NCBI RefSeq assembly: GCF_019429525.1
Contig: NZ_JAHXZL010000003.1
Coordinates: 310,001 to 374,000, forward strand
Reading direction: 5' to 3'
From: Sphingomonas folli
GTDB lineage: Bacteria; Pseudomonadota; Alphaproteobacteria; Sphingomonadales; Sphingomonadaceae
Length of the DNA: 64,000 bases
Part shown: positions 1-7,474 of the stretch, piece after piece
Numbering within the stretch: position 1 is the first letter of the stretch
Layout: each line of letters opens with the position of its first letter
The notes under the pieces: generated by a model
Told to the model about the DNA's origin: nothing
The model's input: the letters and a program-made list of their open reading frames with translations, nothing else
The model's database searches: none
Translations under genes and position numbers: made by a program

Positions 1-2609
1 CCCTCGAAACCGCGTGTGCCCGCGTTCATCACCTCGTCGCTGCGCCCGGTGTAATATCTCGTGCGATGGCTCACCGCGCCGCGCAGCCCCCAACGGTTCG
101 TCTCGTAATAGAGCGTGGCGTTGTAGCTGCCGCGCGAGATCCCCGTGATGTCCTTGGGCGCGTCGACGAAGGTGTAGTTCGCGACCACGCCGAGGCCGTC
201 GAGCGGCTTGGGGAGGAAGCTGAACTGCGCCTGCGCGGCCAGCTCGACGCCGGTCAGGCTCTTCGTGCCCGGCACGTTCACCGGCATCGAGAATTCGCTC
301 ACGATCGTGTCGGCGGTCGCCCCCGCTATCGTGCTGAACGGGATCCCCGTCTGGCTGAACGGCACGTTCTCCAGGTTGACGTTGCCGATGAAGTTGGTGA
401 TCCATTTCTGGAACACGCTGGCCGACAGCAGGCCGACGCGGCCGAAATAATATTCGGCCGAGAAGTCGAGCGTCGTGTCCTTGTACGGCTTGAGCCCGGG
501 GTTGCCGCGCGACGCCGTGATCTCGCCATTGTCGTCGTCGCGGAAGGCGCTGCCCTCGGCCGCGATCGACGACAGGCCGGGACGATTGAGGTTCTTGGTC
601 GCGGCGAAGCGCAGCAGCATCTCGGGCGTGAGCTCCAGCACGGCGTTGAGCGCGGGCAGCACGCCGGAGTAGCTGCCTTCCACGTCGGTCGTGCCGAGAT
701 AGGCGTAGCTGTCGCCCTGGATCCAGCCGGTGCTCTGGGTGTCGGTGTGATAGCCGCGCGCGCCGACGTTGCCGCGCAGCCGCTTGCCGAACACCTCGGT
801 GTCCCAGTCGAGCTGGAGGTAGCCGGACTCGGTCTCCTCGGTCGTGGTATAGACGTTCTCGATATCCTGCAGCGCGCCGCCCGAGCCGTCCGCGTTCGGC
901 CCGAGCCGATGATACTCGTTGTACTTGGCGAACCCCTTGGCATAGTCGCCGATGAGCCAGGCACCGAAGGGATTGCGGAAGACGCTGGTGATGTCGGCGA
1001 CGCTCGTGCCGCGCGCCTTCGCCCGCGTGCCGTTGACGTTGTCGTCGTAGAACAGGTCGATCCCGTCCTGCCTGAAGCGGTGATAGGCGATCCCGGCGCG
1101 CAGTGTCAGCGAGGGGCTTACCTTGAGGCGCAGGTTGCCGACGCCCTCGCGCAGTTCGGACTCGTTGTTGAACGAGCGGTAATAGAAGGAGTCCATCGCG
1201 TAGTTGGCGGGGTCGGTGGGGTCCCAGCCGGGATAGTCGAACGCGGCCGAGCGCCCGTCCTCGCCGTAATCCGCGATCAGATTGCCCTTCGCCCGCATGT
1301 AGAATTTGTCGTCATAGGGCGTCCGGTAGGTCGATTTCTGATAGCCGACGTGGCCGTCGATCGTCAGCGCGTCGTTGGCCTCCCACGTACCGGTCAGCTC
1401 GAGCGAGCGGAACCGGGTCTTGTTGAGCGAGCGGCGATTCTCGCTGCCGAAGGTGGTGCCGGTGACGTCGGTGCGGGTGACGTAATCGCTGCCGTCCCAG
1501 CGCAGGTCGTTGATCGTCGAGCCGGTCTGGAACAATGCCGGCCAGGGCGTGCCCGCCGGCGTGTCGAAGGCGACCGACCCGTCCGACTCGAGCGGCCGCG
1601 TGGCGAGGTGCAGTTCCTCGCGCGCGGTGGTGAGCCGCCCGTACAACCCGTCGAGCGTGAGAAGCAGGTTGGAGGCCGGCCGCCATTGCACCGCGGCGGT
1701 GATGCCGAGCCGCTCCTGCCGCGCGTTCCACGACGACAGGCGGTTGCCGTCGGCGAAATAGAGGTCACCCGAGAGAAACTTGCTCTGCTGCGCGGCGCTG
1801 AGCGACGAGATGTCGAGGCCCTTGTCGACCAAGTCTCGCAGCGTCTCCGCGTCGGGCCGGTCGTAATTGTAGGTGTTGTGGCCCTGCTCGGTGGTGCGGC
1901 GGCGCGACCAGGCGGCGGACACGAGCACGCCGACTTCATTGTCCCAATTGTAGCTCAGCAACCCCGCGACGCGCGGCTGCGCATCCTTGGTATATTGGTT
2001 GGTGCCCAGTCGCCCTACCAGCGCGCCCTTGCTGCCCGGCGCGTAATCGAACGGCCGGCCGGTGAAGAGACCGACCGTGCCCGCCATGCCGCCCTCCTTC
2101 TGCGCCGCCTGGAAGGTCTTCTCGACCTCCACGCGCGAGAAGAGTTCGGAGGCGAAGATGTTGAAGTCGAAGGCGCGATCGCGCGTACGCTGGCCGCGGC
2201 TGTCCTGCGCGGAGTCGACGTTGCCGAGCACTTCCATGCCGTTGAGCTGGACGCGCGCGAAATCGGGACCGAGACCGCGCAGCGAGATGCGGCGGCCCTC
2301 GCCGGCCTCGCGCGTGATCTGCACGCCGGCGACGCGCTGCAGCGACTCGGCGAGGTTGAGCTCCGGGAATTTGGCGATGTCCTCGGCGACGATCACGTCC
2401 TTCTGGATCACCGAGTCGCGCTTGATGTCGCGCGCCTCGCTGAGCGAGCGACGGTAGCCCGTGACGACCACCTCGCTCTCCGGCGCCTCGCCGCCGACCT
2501 GCGCGCGCGCCTGACGCGGATACAGCGTGACGAGCACCGCGGCCGTCGTGGCCAGCAGGAGTCCTCTCAGCTTCGAGCGGGTCGCCCGGCGCTGCTGCGT
2601 CGTCATCAT
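1..2609 (-). CDS. TonB-dependent receptor, C-terminus cut by window edge
   Basis: Outer-membrane receptor for energy-dependent uptake of a scarce nutrient through TonB/ExbBD. About 869 codons are visible and the frame runs off the left edge, so the last barrel strands are missing. A signal peptide ends near residue 37 (PRQARA). It is followed by a Ton-box-like segment (SEVVVTGYRR) and a plug carrying NLAESLQRVAGV and ISLRGLGPDF, the pattern of the Caulobacter/Xanthomonas receptor family. Repeated aromatic beta-strands fill the remainder. The start is the first of two adjacent ATGs, with a GGGGGA ribosome site just upstream. A palindrome (2624-2635) lies 15 bases before the start and resembles a GntR/HutC operator, so the neighbouring regulator probably controls it. 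The substrate is not readable from sequence; its neighbours suggest a phosphorus-containing or choline-type compound. Family call is firm, substrate is inference. Confidence 0.93.
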   Translation of the reverse strand, partial: MMTTQQRRATRSKLRGLLLATTAAVLVTLYPRQARAQVGGEAPESEVVVTGYRRSLSEARDIKRDSVIQKDVIVAEDIAKFPELNLAESLQRVAGVQITREAGEGRRISLRGLGPDFARVQLNGMEVLGNVDSAQDSRGQRTRDRAFDFNIFASELFSRVEVEKTFQAAQKEGGMAGTVGLFTGRPFDYAPGSKGALVGRLGTNQYTKDAQPRVAGLLSYNWDNEVGVLVSAAWSRRRTTEQGHNTYNYDRPDAETLRDLVDKGLDISSLSAAQQSKFLSGDLYFADGNRLSSWNARQERLGITAAVQWRPASNLLLTLDGLYGRLTTAREELHLATRPLESDGSVAFDTPAGTPWPALFQTGSTINDLRWDGSDYVTRTDVTGTTFGSENRRSLNKTRFRSLELTGTWEANDALTIDGHVGYQKSTYRTPYDDKFYMRAKGNLIADYGEDGRSAAFDYPGWDPTDPANYAMDSFYYRSFNNESELREGVGNLRLKVSPSLTLRAGIAYHRFRQDGIDLFYDDNVNGTRAKARGTSVADITSVFRNPFGAWLIGDYAKGFAKYNEYHRLGPNADGSGGALQDIENVYTTTEETESGYLQLDWDTEVFGKRLRGNVGARGYHTDTQSTGWIQGDSYAYLGTTDVEGSYSGVLPALNAVLELTPEMLLRFAATKNLNRPGLSSIAAEGSAFRDDDNGEITASRGNPGLKPYKDTTLDFSAEYYFGRVGLLSASVFQKWITNFIGNVNLENVPFSQTGIPFSTIAGATADTIVSEFSMPVNVPGTKSLTGVELAAQAQFSFLPKPLDGLGVVANYTFVDAPKDITGISRGSYNATLYYETNRWGLRGAVSHRTRYYTGRSDEVMNAGTRGFE

Positions 2610-2623
2610 GATCGTCCCCCGAC

Positions 2624-2635
2624 TGGTCTGTACCA
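2624..2635. promoter_or_regulatory. Candidate GntR/UTRA operator before the receptor gene
   Basis: TGGTCTGTACCA is an inverted repeat (TGGT/ACCA). HutC-subfamily GntR regulators are known to favour GTnTAnAC-type cores, and mycobacterial PhnF binds TGGTATAGACCA. This site fits that form with one core change. It lies in the leader of the receptor gene, and a similar site occurs at 4305-4320. Function is inferred. Confidence 0.4.
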
Positions 2636-2864
2636 CTAAGGGTTAAGCAGATCACCGCGTCAGCTTCGTGACACGTTCGTCGCCGGTGCGATGGTGCCGG
2701 AAACAAGCGCCATCTTCACAGCTGGTCCAGTCCAACGGCGGGTAGGGCCGGTCGGACGACCCGTTCGCGTCTCCCTCCGCACGCGACGCCCGCGCGCCGG
2801 CGGTAGTCGACCGCGTCGCCGATCTGCCCGCCGCGCTGGCGTCTCGACCGATCGGCCGAGCCGC

Positions 2865-3632
2865 TCAGTCGCGCACGCTCAGGTCGACGTGGACGCGTAC
2901 CGCGTCGTGCCGCCAGTGCTCCTCGTCATATTCGACTACGCGCCCCTGCGCGTCGAAGCTCGTCCGCACCACCAGCAACCCCGGCGTGCCCGACTTGGCG
3001 CCGAGCTCGTCCGCGATCGACTTGATCAGCGCGCACGGCCGCATGTCCACCCGGTTGCGCGCGACGGTGATGCCATAGACGGAGGTCAGCACGCGGGTGA
3101 GCGACCCGTCGAGCGCATGGTCGAGCAGCCCGGGCGCGAGTGTCGGGTCCACCATGATCCGTTCGACGAGCACGGGTCGCCCGTCGATCGATCGCCGTCG
3201 GCGCAGCACGTGGAGCGGGCGGCCGGGCACGAGCCGGAAGATGTCGGCCACGACGGACGACGCCGGCGCCGTCTCCTGCGCGAGCACCTCCGTGGTCGGA
3301 GTGCGGCCCTGCTCGGCGATATAGGTCATGAAGCCCGCCCAGCGCGTCGGGTCGTAGGTCACGGCCGGCGGCGAGACGTACCAGCCGCTCCGGTCACGAC
3401 GGTAGATCAGCCCCTCGGCCTCGAGCTGGGACAAGGCCTCACGCACCGTCCCGCGTGCCGAGCCGGTGCCGAGCTGGAGCTGACGCTCGGACGGCAGCCG
3501 CTCGCCGGGCGCGATCTTGCCCATGCCGATGCCCAGCGCGATCTGGTCGCGCAGGGCGATGTAATGCGGTGAACCGTCGAGCGCGGGCGGCGCGATCCGC
3601 AGCGCGTCGGCGAGGCTGGTCGTCGGCATCAT
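2865..3632 (-). CDS. GntR-family regulator with UTRA domain (PhnF/HutC-like)
   Basis: Cytoplasmic transcription factor of 255 aa. The N-terminal winged helix-turn-helix (about residues 10-75) has the GntR signature (GERLPSERQL, GTVREALSQLEAEGL). The C-terminal half (about 90-250) is a UTRA ligand-binding domain, with the typical GRPVLVERIMVDP segment and a closing beta-rich region ending in VVEYDEEHWR. This arrangement is that of HutC/PhnF-type repressors, many of which sense a catabolic intermediate. The frame continues 12 codons upstream, but the ATG at 3632 (followed by another ATG) is preferred because the domain begins soon after. It follows the HD-domain gene by 65 bases on the same strand and is probably cotranscribed with it. 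Two PhnF-like palindromes nearby (2624-2635, 4305-4320) are likely targets. The ligand is unknown; a phosphonate or choline phosphate derivative is a guess from context. Confidence 0.88.
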   Translation of the reverse strand: MMPTTSLADALRIAPPALDGSPHYIALRDQIALGIGMGKIAPGERLPSERQLQLGTGSARGTVREALSQLEAEGLIYRRDRSGWYVSPPAVTYDPTRWAGFMTYIAEQGRTPTTEVLAQETAPASSVVADIFRLVPGRPLHVLRRRRSIDGRPVLVERIMVDPTLAPGLLDHALDGSLTRVLTSVYGITVARNRVDMRPCALIKSIADELGAKSGTPGLLVVRTSFDAQGRVVEYDEEHWRHDAVRVHVDLSVRD

Positions 3633-3697
3633 CCATCCGTCTCGGCTGAGGCGACGGCATCGCGACACGGTGGGCGCGGGTCAAGCCCGCTTCGGGA

Positions 3698-4264
3698 TCA
3701 GACCGCCGGCGGCGGGGCGGCGCGCACCACCACCCGCTCGAGCAGAGCGCGGTACGAGGCCAGATCGGCGCCGTCGGGATCGGTCGCCTTGCCGTCGTCG
3801 TCGAACCGCCGCAGTGTCACCGCGTCGGCGAAGAACGGCTCGCGCTCGAACCCGGCGCATTCCGCCGCACTCATCGCGCCGCCCTGCAGCCGCAGACTGA
3901 GATGAGATGCCGCGCTGAGCGTCGCGGCATAGTCGGGATCGACCGCGCAGAGGTAACGTTTGGCCGCGACGTGGAGGCGGATCGGCTCGATCACCGCGGG
4001 CGGAAAGTGCGTCGACAGTAGCGCATGCCCGAGATCCTCGTGCCGCGCGTCGACCCCGCGCCGCTCGGCGAGCACGCCCGCCTCGTCGATGAACTGCCCG
4101 ATGTCGTGCAGCAGCGCGGCCGCCACCAGCGTGTCAGCGCACCCACTCGCCCGCGCCAGCGCGGCGCATTGCAGGGCGTGGCTGAGTTGCGTCGTGTCCT
4201 CGCCGTAATGATCGTGCCCGTGGCGCTCGAAGAGGTCGAAGATGAGATCGATCACGTTCGCCAT
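3698..4264 (-). CDS. HD-domain protein, PhnZ/TmpB-like phosphonate oxygenase family
   Basis: A 188-aa soluble protein resembling the phosphonate-associated HD family. Characterised members PhnZ and TmpB are mixed-valence di-iron oxygenases that split the C-P bond of 1-hydroxy-2-aminoethyl- or hydroxy-trimethylaminoethyl-phosphonate. Likely metal ligands are in place: His29, His53-Asp54 (LLHDIGQ), His75, and His98 in the HVAAKRYL motif typical of the family. Glu22 and a nearby Tyr20 sit where PhnZ has its substrate-gating Glu and Tyr, although the Tyr spacing is off by one. The length is normal. The 2-oxoglutarate hydroxylase that usually partners these enzymes (PhnY/TmpA) is not in this window. 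The gene is divergent from the phospholipase C gene and probably shares a transcript with the GntR regulator. Family assignment is good; the reaction and substrate are inference. Confidence 0.8.
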   Translation of the reverse strand: MANVIDLIFDLFERHGHDHYGEDTTQLSHALQCAALARASGCADTLVAAALLHDIGQFIDEAGVLAERRGVDARHEDLGHALLSTHFPPAVIEPIRLHVAAKRYLCAVDPDYAATLSAASHLSLRLQGGAMSAAECAGFEREPFFADAVTLRRFDDDGKATDPDGADLASYRALLERVVVRAAPPPAV

Positions 4265-4304
4265 GCTGCACCACCCGAGCCGACACCATCACACAAGTGT
4301 CTCA

Positions 4305-4320
4305 ATTGGACTATACCAAT
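4305..4320. promoter_or_regulatory. Candidate GntR operator between HD gene and phospholipase C
   Basis: ATTGG-ACTATA-CCAAT is a 16-bp inverted repeat in the 88-bp gap between two divergent genes. Read on the minus strand the centre is TGGTATAGTCCA, which differs at one position from the known PhnF site TGGTATAGACCA. It also resembles the site at 2624-2635. It could serve both divergent promoters. Binding by the adjacent GntR protein is inferred. Confidence 0.5.
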
Positions 4321-4352
4321 GTCATTAGCGGGATCGGCGGAGGCAGGCAAAC

Positions 4353-6467
4353 ATGAACCGGACGACGCGACGCGGTTTCATCGGCGGTGCGGCAGGCGCG
4401 ACGGCGCTGCTGCCAGGCCTGCTCGACCGGGCGTTGGCGATCGCGCCGAGCGGCCGCACGGGGACGATCCGCGACGTCGAGCACGTCGTGATCCACATGC
4501 AGGAGAACCGCTCGTTCGATCACTATCTCGGCATGCTCAACGGCGTGCGCGGCTTCGGCGACCCGCGCCCGGCGCGCCTGCCGGGCGGCCGGACGATCTG
4601 GGCCCAGCCGTCGCAGCAGCACGCCGACGGCTACGTGCTGCCCTACCATGGCGACTCGACCACGACCCGGTCGTTCAAGGTCGATGGCGGCGATCAGTCG
4701 CACCCGCATCACATGCACATCCTTCATCAGGGCCGCTGCGATCGCTGGGGCGCCAGCGAGGAGCTGCACCACCGCATGCTCCACTACGGGCCGGGCGACC
4801 TGCCGTTCTACTACGCGCTCGCCGACGCGTTCACGGTCTGCGACGCGTACCACGCCTCCACGCTGACGCAGACCTATCCCAACCGGCTCCACCTCTTCTC
4901 CGGCTGCAACGGCGGCGGTGCGGTCGGGGGCGAGCCGGAGATGAGCAACTACGGCGAGGACGAGACGCCCAGCGCCGACATGCGCACCGACAAGCCGCTG
5001 CGCGAGGAGGCCTATCGCTGGACCACGTACGCCGAGCGCCTCCAGGCGGCGGGCGTCACGTGGAACGTCTATCAGGAATACGACAATTTCGGTGACAATC
5101 TGCTCTCGGTATTCCCCGCCTTCCGCCCCTGCGCGCGCGACACCCCGCTGTACCGGCGCGGGCGCGGCTGGGTCAGCGAACATGCGACGGGCGCGGACCG
5201 CACCCGCTCCGACGGCGAGCAGCTCGTCGCCGCCTTCCGCGCCGACGTCGCCGCCGGGCGGCTGCCGCAGGTGTCGTGGATCGTGACCGCGGCGGATCTC
5301 TCCGAGCATCCGAGCGCGGAGCCAGCGAAGGGCGAGCACGTCACCGCGCGCCTGATCGAGGCGCTGGTCGACCATCCCGCGGTGTTCGCCAAGACCGCCT
5401 TCCTGCTGATCTACGACGAGCCGGGTGGGTTCTACGACCACGTTCCCCCGCCCGTGCCGCCGATCGGCGCCTGCCGGGGCCATAGCACCGTGTCACTCGA
5501 CGGCGAGGCCAAGACCTATCCCGCCGACGCTCAGCCCTCGCCGGGAACGCACCCGATCGGCCTCGGCATCCGCACACCCACCATCATCGTCTCGCCGTGG
5601 ACCCGCGGCGGGCACGTCTGCTCCGAACTGTTCGACCACACCTCGGTGCTGCGCTTCCTCGAGGCACGCTTCGGCGTGCGCGAGCCCAACATCTCGACGT
5701 GGCGCCGCGCCGTCTGCGGCGATCTCACCTCGGCCTTCGACTTCCGTGACGGTGGATCGAGCGACGTGCCGCCGCTGCCGCGGGTCGACGACTTCCGCGA
5801 GCGGGTGGCGCGCTCCGCCGCGGGGACGGCCTGCGCGATCCCGGCGGTACAGCGGCCGACCGTCCAATTGCCGGGACAACGCGGCGCGCGTGCCCTCCCC
5901 TATGCGATCGACATCGTCGGTCTGGTGACCGAGGCCGGGCGGCTGCGGCTCGAGATGATCAACCGGGGACGACAGGGCGCGGTATTGTGCGCGCGCGACA
6001 ATCGCGATCGCGAGGCGCCGTGGCATTTCACCATCGGTGCGGGAGAACGCCACGCGCACGATCGCTGGTCGGACGATGCGGCCTACGATCTCACGCTCAG
6101 CGGCCCTGACGGACTCTACCAGCGCTACGCCGGTGACCCGGCCGCGCGCGCCGACGTGCTGCTGACCCGGTCGGTCGCGGCCGGGGCGGCGGCGCTGACG
6201 TTGGTGAACCGCGCGACGTTCCCGCGCGTTTTCGTCGTGACGCTGGATGCCGCCTACCCCGGTGCGGAGCGCGAGCGCCGTCACCGGATCGCGGCGGGGA
6301 GCTCCCTCGACGATGTCTGGGCGCTTCAGGCGAGCGATCTGTGGTACGACCTGCTCGTCCGGATCGAGGGCGACGCGACCTTCGTGCGTCGGTTCGCGGG
6401 GAGGGTCGACAGCGGCGCACCGGGCCGGACTGATCCGGCAATCGGCGCGATGCGCCTCACGGTCTAG
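4353..6467 (+). CDS. Phosphocholine-specific phospholipase C, Tat-exported
   Basis: A 704-aa enzyme of the bacterial phosphocholine-preferring phospholipase C family, which hydrolyses phosphatidylcholine or sphingomyelin to diacylglycerol or ceramide plus phosphocholine. The N-terminus is a twin-arginine signal (RRGFIGGAAG, residues 6-15). The phosphoesterase core begins with the family hallmark HMQENRSFDHYLG (about 48-60) and continues with EHPSAEPAKGEH and the late SPWTRGG segment. Two small C-terminal beta domains typical of the family follow (about 510-700). The length is normal. The start has a GGAGG ribosome site nine bases upstream. The gene is divergent from the HD-domain gene across an operator-like palindrome, so its product may supply head-group phosphorus or choline to the receptor and HD enzyme. 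Export and folding through Tat, and action in the periplasm or outside the cell, follow from the signal. Confidence 0.93.
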   Translation: MNRTTRRGFIGGAAGATALLPGLLDRALAIAPSGRTGTIRDVEHVVIHMQENRSFDHYLGMLNGVRGFGDPRPARLPGGRTIWAQPSQQHADGYVLPYHGDSTTTRSFKVDGGDQSHPHHMHILHQGRCDRWGASEELHHRMLHYGPGDLPFYYALADAFTVCDAYHASTLTQTYPNRLHLFSGCNGGGAVGGEPEMSNYGEDETPSADMRTDKPLREEAYRWTTYAERLQAAGVTWNVYQEYDNFGDNLLSVFPAFRPCARDTPLYRRGRGWVSEHATGADRTRSDGEQLVAAFRADVAAGRLPQVSWIVTAADLSEHPSAEPAKGEHVTARLIEALVDHPAVFAKTAFLLIYDEPGGFYDHVPPPVPPIGACRGHSTVSLDGEAKTYPADAQPSPGTHPIGLGIRTPTIIVSPWTRGGHVCSELFDHTSVLRFLEARFGVREPNISTWRRAVCGDLTSAFDFRDGGSSDVPPLPRVDDFRERVARSAAGTACAIPAVQRPTVQLPGQRGARALPYAIDIVGLVTEAGRLRLEMINRGRQGAVLCARDNRDREAPWHFTIGAGERHAHDRWSDDAAYDLTLSGPDGLYQRYAGDPAARADVLLTRSVAAGAAALTLVNRATFPRVFVVTLDAAYPGAERERRHRIAAGSSLDDVWALQASDLWYDLLVRIEGDATFVRRFAGRVDSGAPGRTDPAIGAMRLTV

Positions 6468-6469
6468 GG

Positions 6470-6560
6470 CCAAGCCGCGAGGCGGGACGACCGTTCGCAT
6501 CAGCAACGGCACGAAGCTTCGTGTTGACGCCGCCTTGGGTGCCGCCGATCACGCGCCCGG
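6470..6560 (-). pseudogene. IS5-family transposase fragment
   Basis: About 30 codons on the minus strand read TQGGVNTKLRAVADANGRP, matching the IS5-family transposase motif of the form IGRTKGGxNTKLHAVTDAxGRP. Recognisable transposase sequence does not extend on either side, and no terminal repeats were seen. It starts directly after the phospholipase C stop codon. It is a scar of an old insertion at the boundary between the phosphorus cluster and the pilus operon. Confidence 0.5.
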
Positions 6561-6736
6561 TTGTGGTGATAGCGACTGCCGATAGCGCGCCATCGGCGAG
6601 TCTTCGCGCCGGCGATCTCGACGGCAGCTCGAGGGAGTTCGCGGCGCGGACAGGCTCAGGAGACGGGCTGAGACACCTTGCGATGAGCAGGCCTTCGCCG
6701 CTCGCGGCGGCGGGGGCGTCTGGATCGACGGGGCTG

Positions 6737-7474
6737 TCAGAAGCGCTCCTCGTGGCTCGATGCGCCGACCGCGACCTTATAGGTCACCTTGCCGGGGCCC
6801 GGCAGCGTCTGCGACCATGTCGCCCCGGGATAGAGCCGGCGCGACGGCAGCGCGCGGCAACTCGCCGGGCTCGCGTCGGCGCACAGCTTGCCGTCGTACA
6901 GCTCGGTGTTGGTGTTGCCCTCGTTGCGCAGCAGCAGGGTCTCGCCCGCGCGGGTGGCGACCACGCGGCTGGCCGGGGCGGCGGGGCGCTGGATCACCAG
7001 CACGTCGTAGCCGATCAGCAGCTTGAGCGCGGTCACCGTGGCCGAGACGGGCCCGGCGACCGGCTTGACGGTGACTCGATAGACCCGATCCGTCGCGGCG
7101 CGCGGGCGGATCGCGGCGACGCGGATCGCCTTGCGCTCGCCCGGCTGGAGGATCAGCCGCTGGGGCGAGACCAGCAGCCCGCCCGCCTCGGGGTCGACGA
7201 TCGCGGTCCGGCGCTCCTCGGGCGTCCCAGGAGCGGTGATCTCGAACGGCGCCACCGCGACATAGGCGACGTCCTTGCCGTCGTTGGCGACCTCGATGTC
7301 CTGCGCCAGGTCGCTGCCCGCGGTGAAGTCGACCACCACCTGGCTCAGCACGATATTGGCGTGCGCGGGCGCGGCGAGCGTGGCGGCGGCCAGCGACACG
7401 GCCGCGAGACGGGCGACGAACGGGCGGGCGACGAAGCGGCGGGCGGCGGCGGACGGGCGGGTCAGGGCAGGCAT
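6737..7474 (-). CDS. Periplasmic pilus chaperone (PapD-like)
   Basis: A 245-aa periplasmic chaperone of the chaperone-usher pathway. It should hold pilin subunits by donor-strand complementation and deliver them to the usher. A long N-terminal signal region ends near residue 39 (APAHA). Two Ig-like domains follow: the first contains the typical LILQPGERKAIRV and VYRVTVKP strands, the second is shorter (about 155-245). It is the last gene of a four-gene minus-strand operon, and its start overlaps the end of the usher gene by 13 bases, indicating translational coupling. Having the chaperone last, after the usher, differs from the classical csu and fim orders. Confidence 0.87.
   Translation of the reverse strand: MPALTRPSAAARRFVARPFVARLAAVSLAAATLAAPAHANIVLSQVVVDFTAGSDLAQDIEVANDGKDVAYVAVAPFEITAPGTPEERRTAIVDPEAGGLLVSPQRLILQPGERKAIRVAAIRPRAATDRVYRVTVKPVAGPVSATVTALKLLIGYDVLVIQRPAAPASRVVATRAGETLLLRNEGNTNTELYDGKLCADASPASCRALPSRRLYPGATWSQTLPGPGKVTYKVAVGASSHEERF

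Noticed and set aside
66..2639. Long plus-strand open frame of more than 850 codons
   Set aside because: It is antisense to a clear TonB-dependent receptor and has Arg/Ala/Val-rich composition without domains. High GC keeps shadow frames open.
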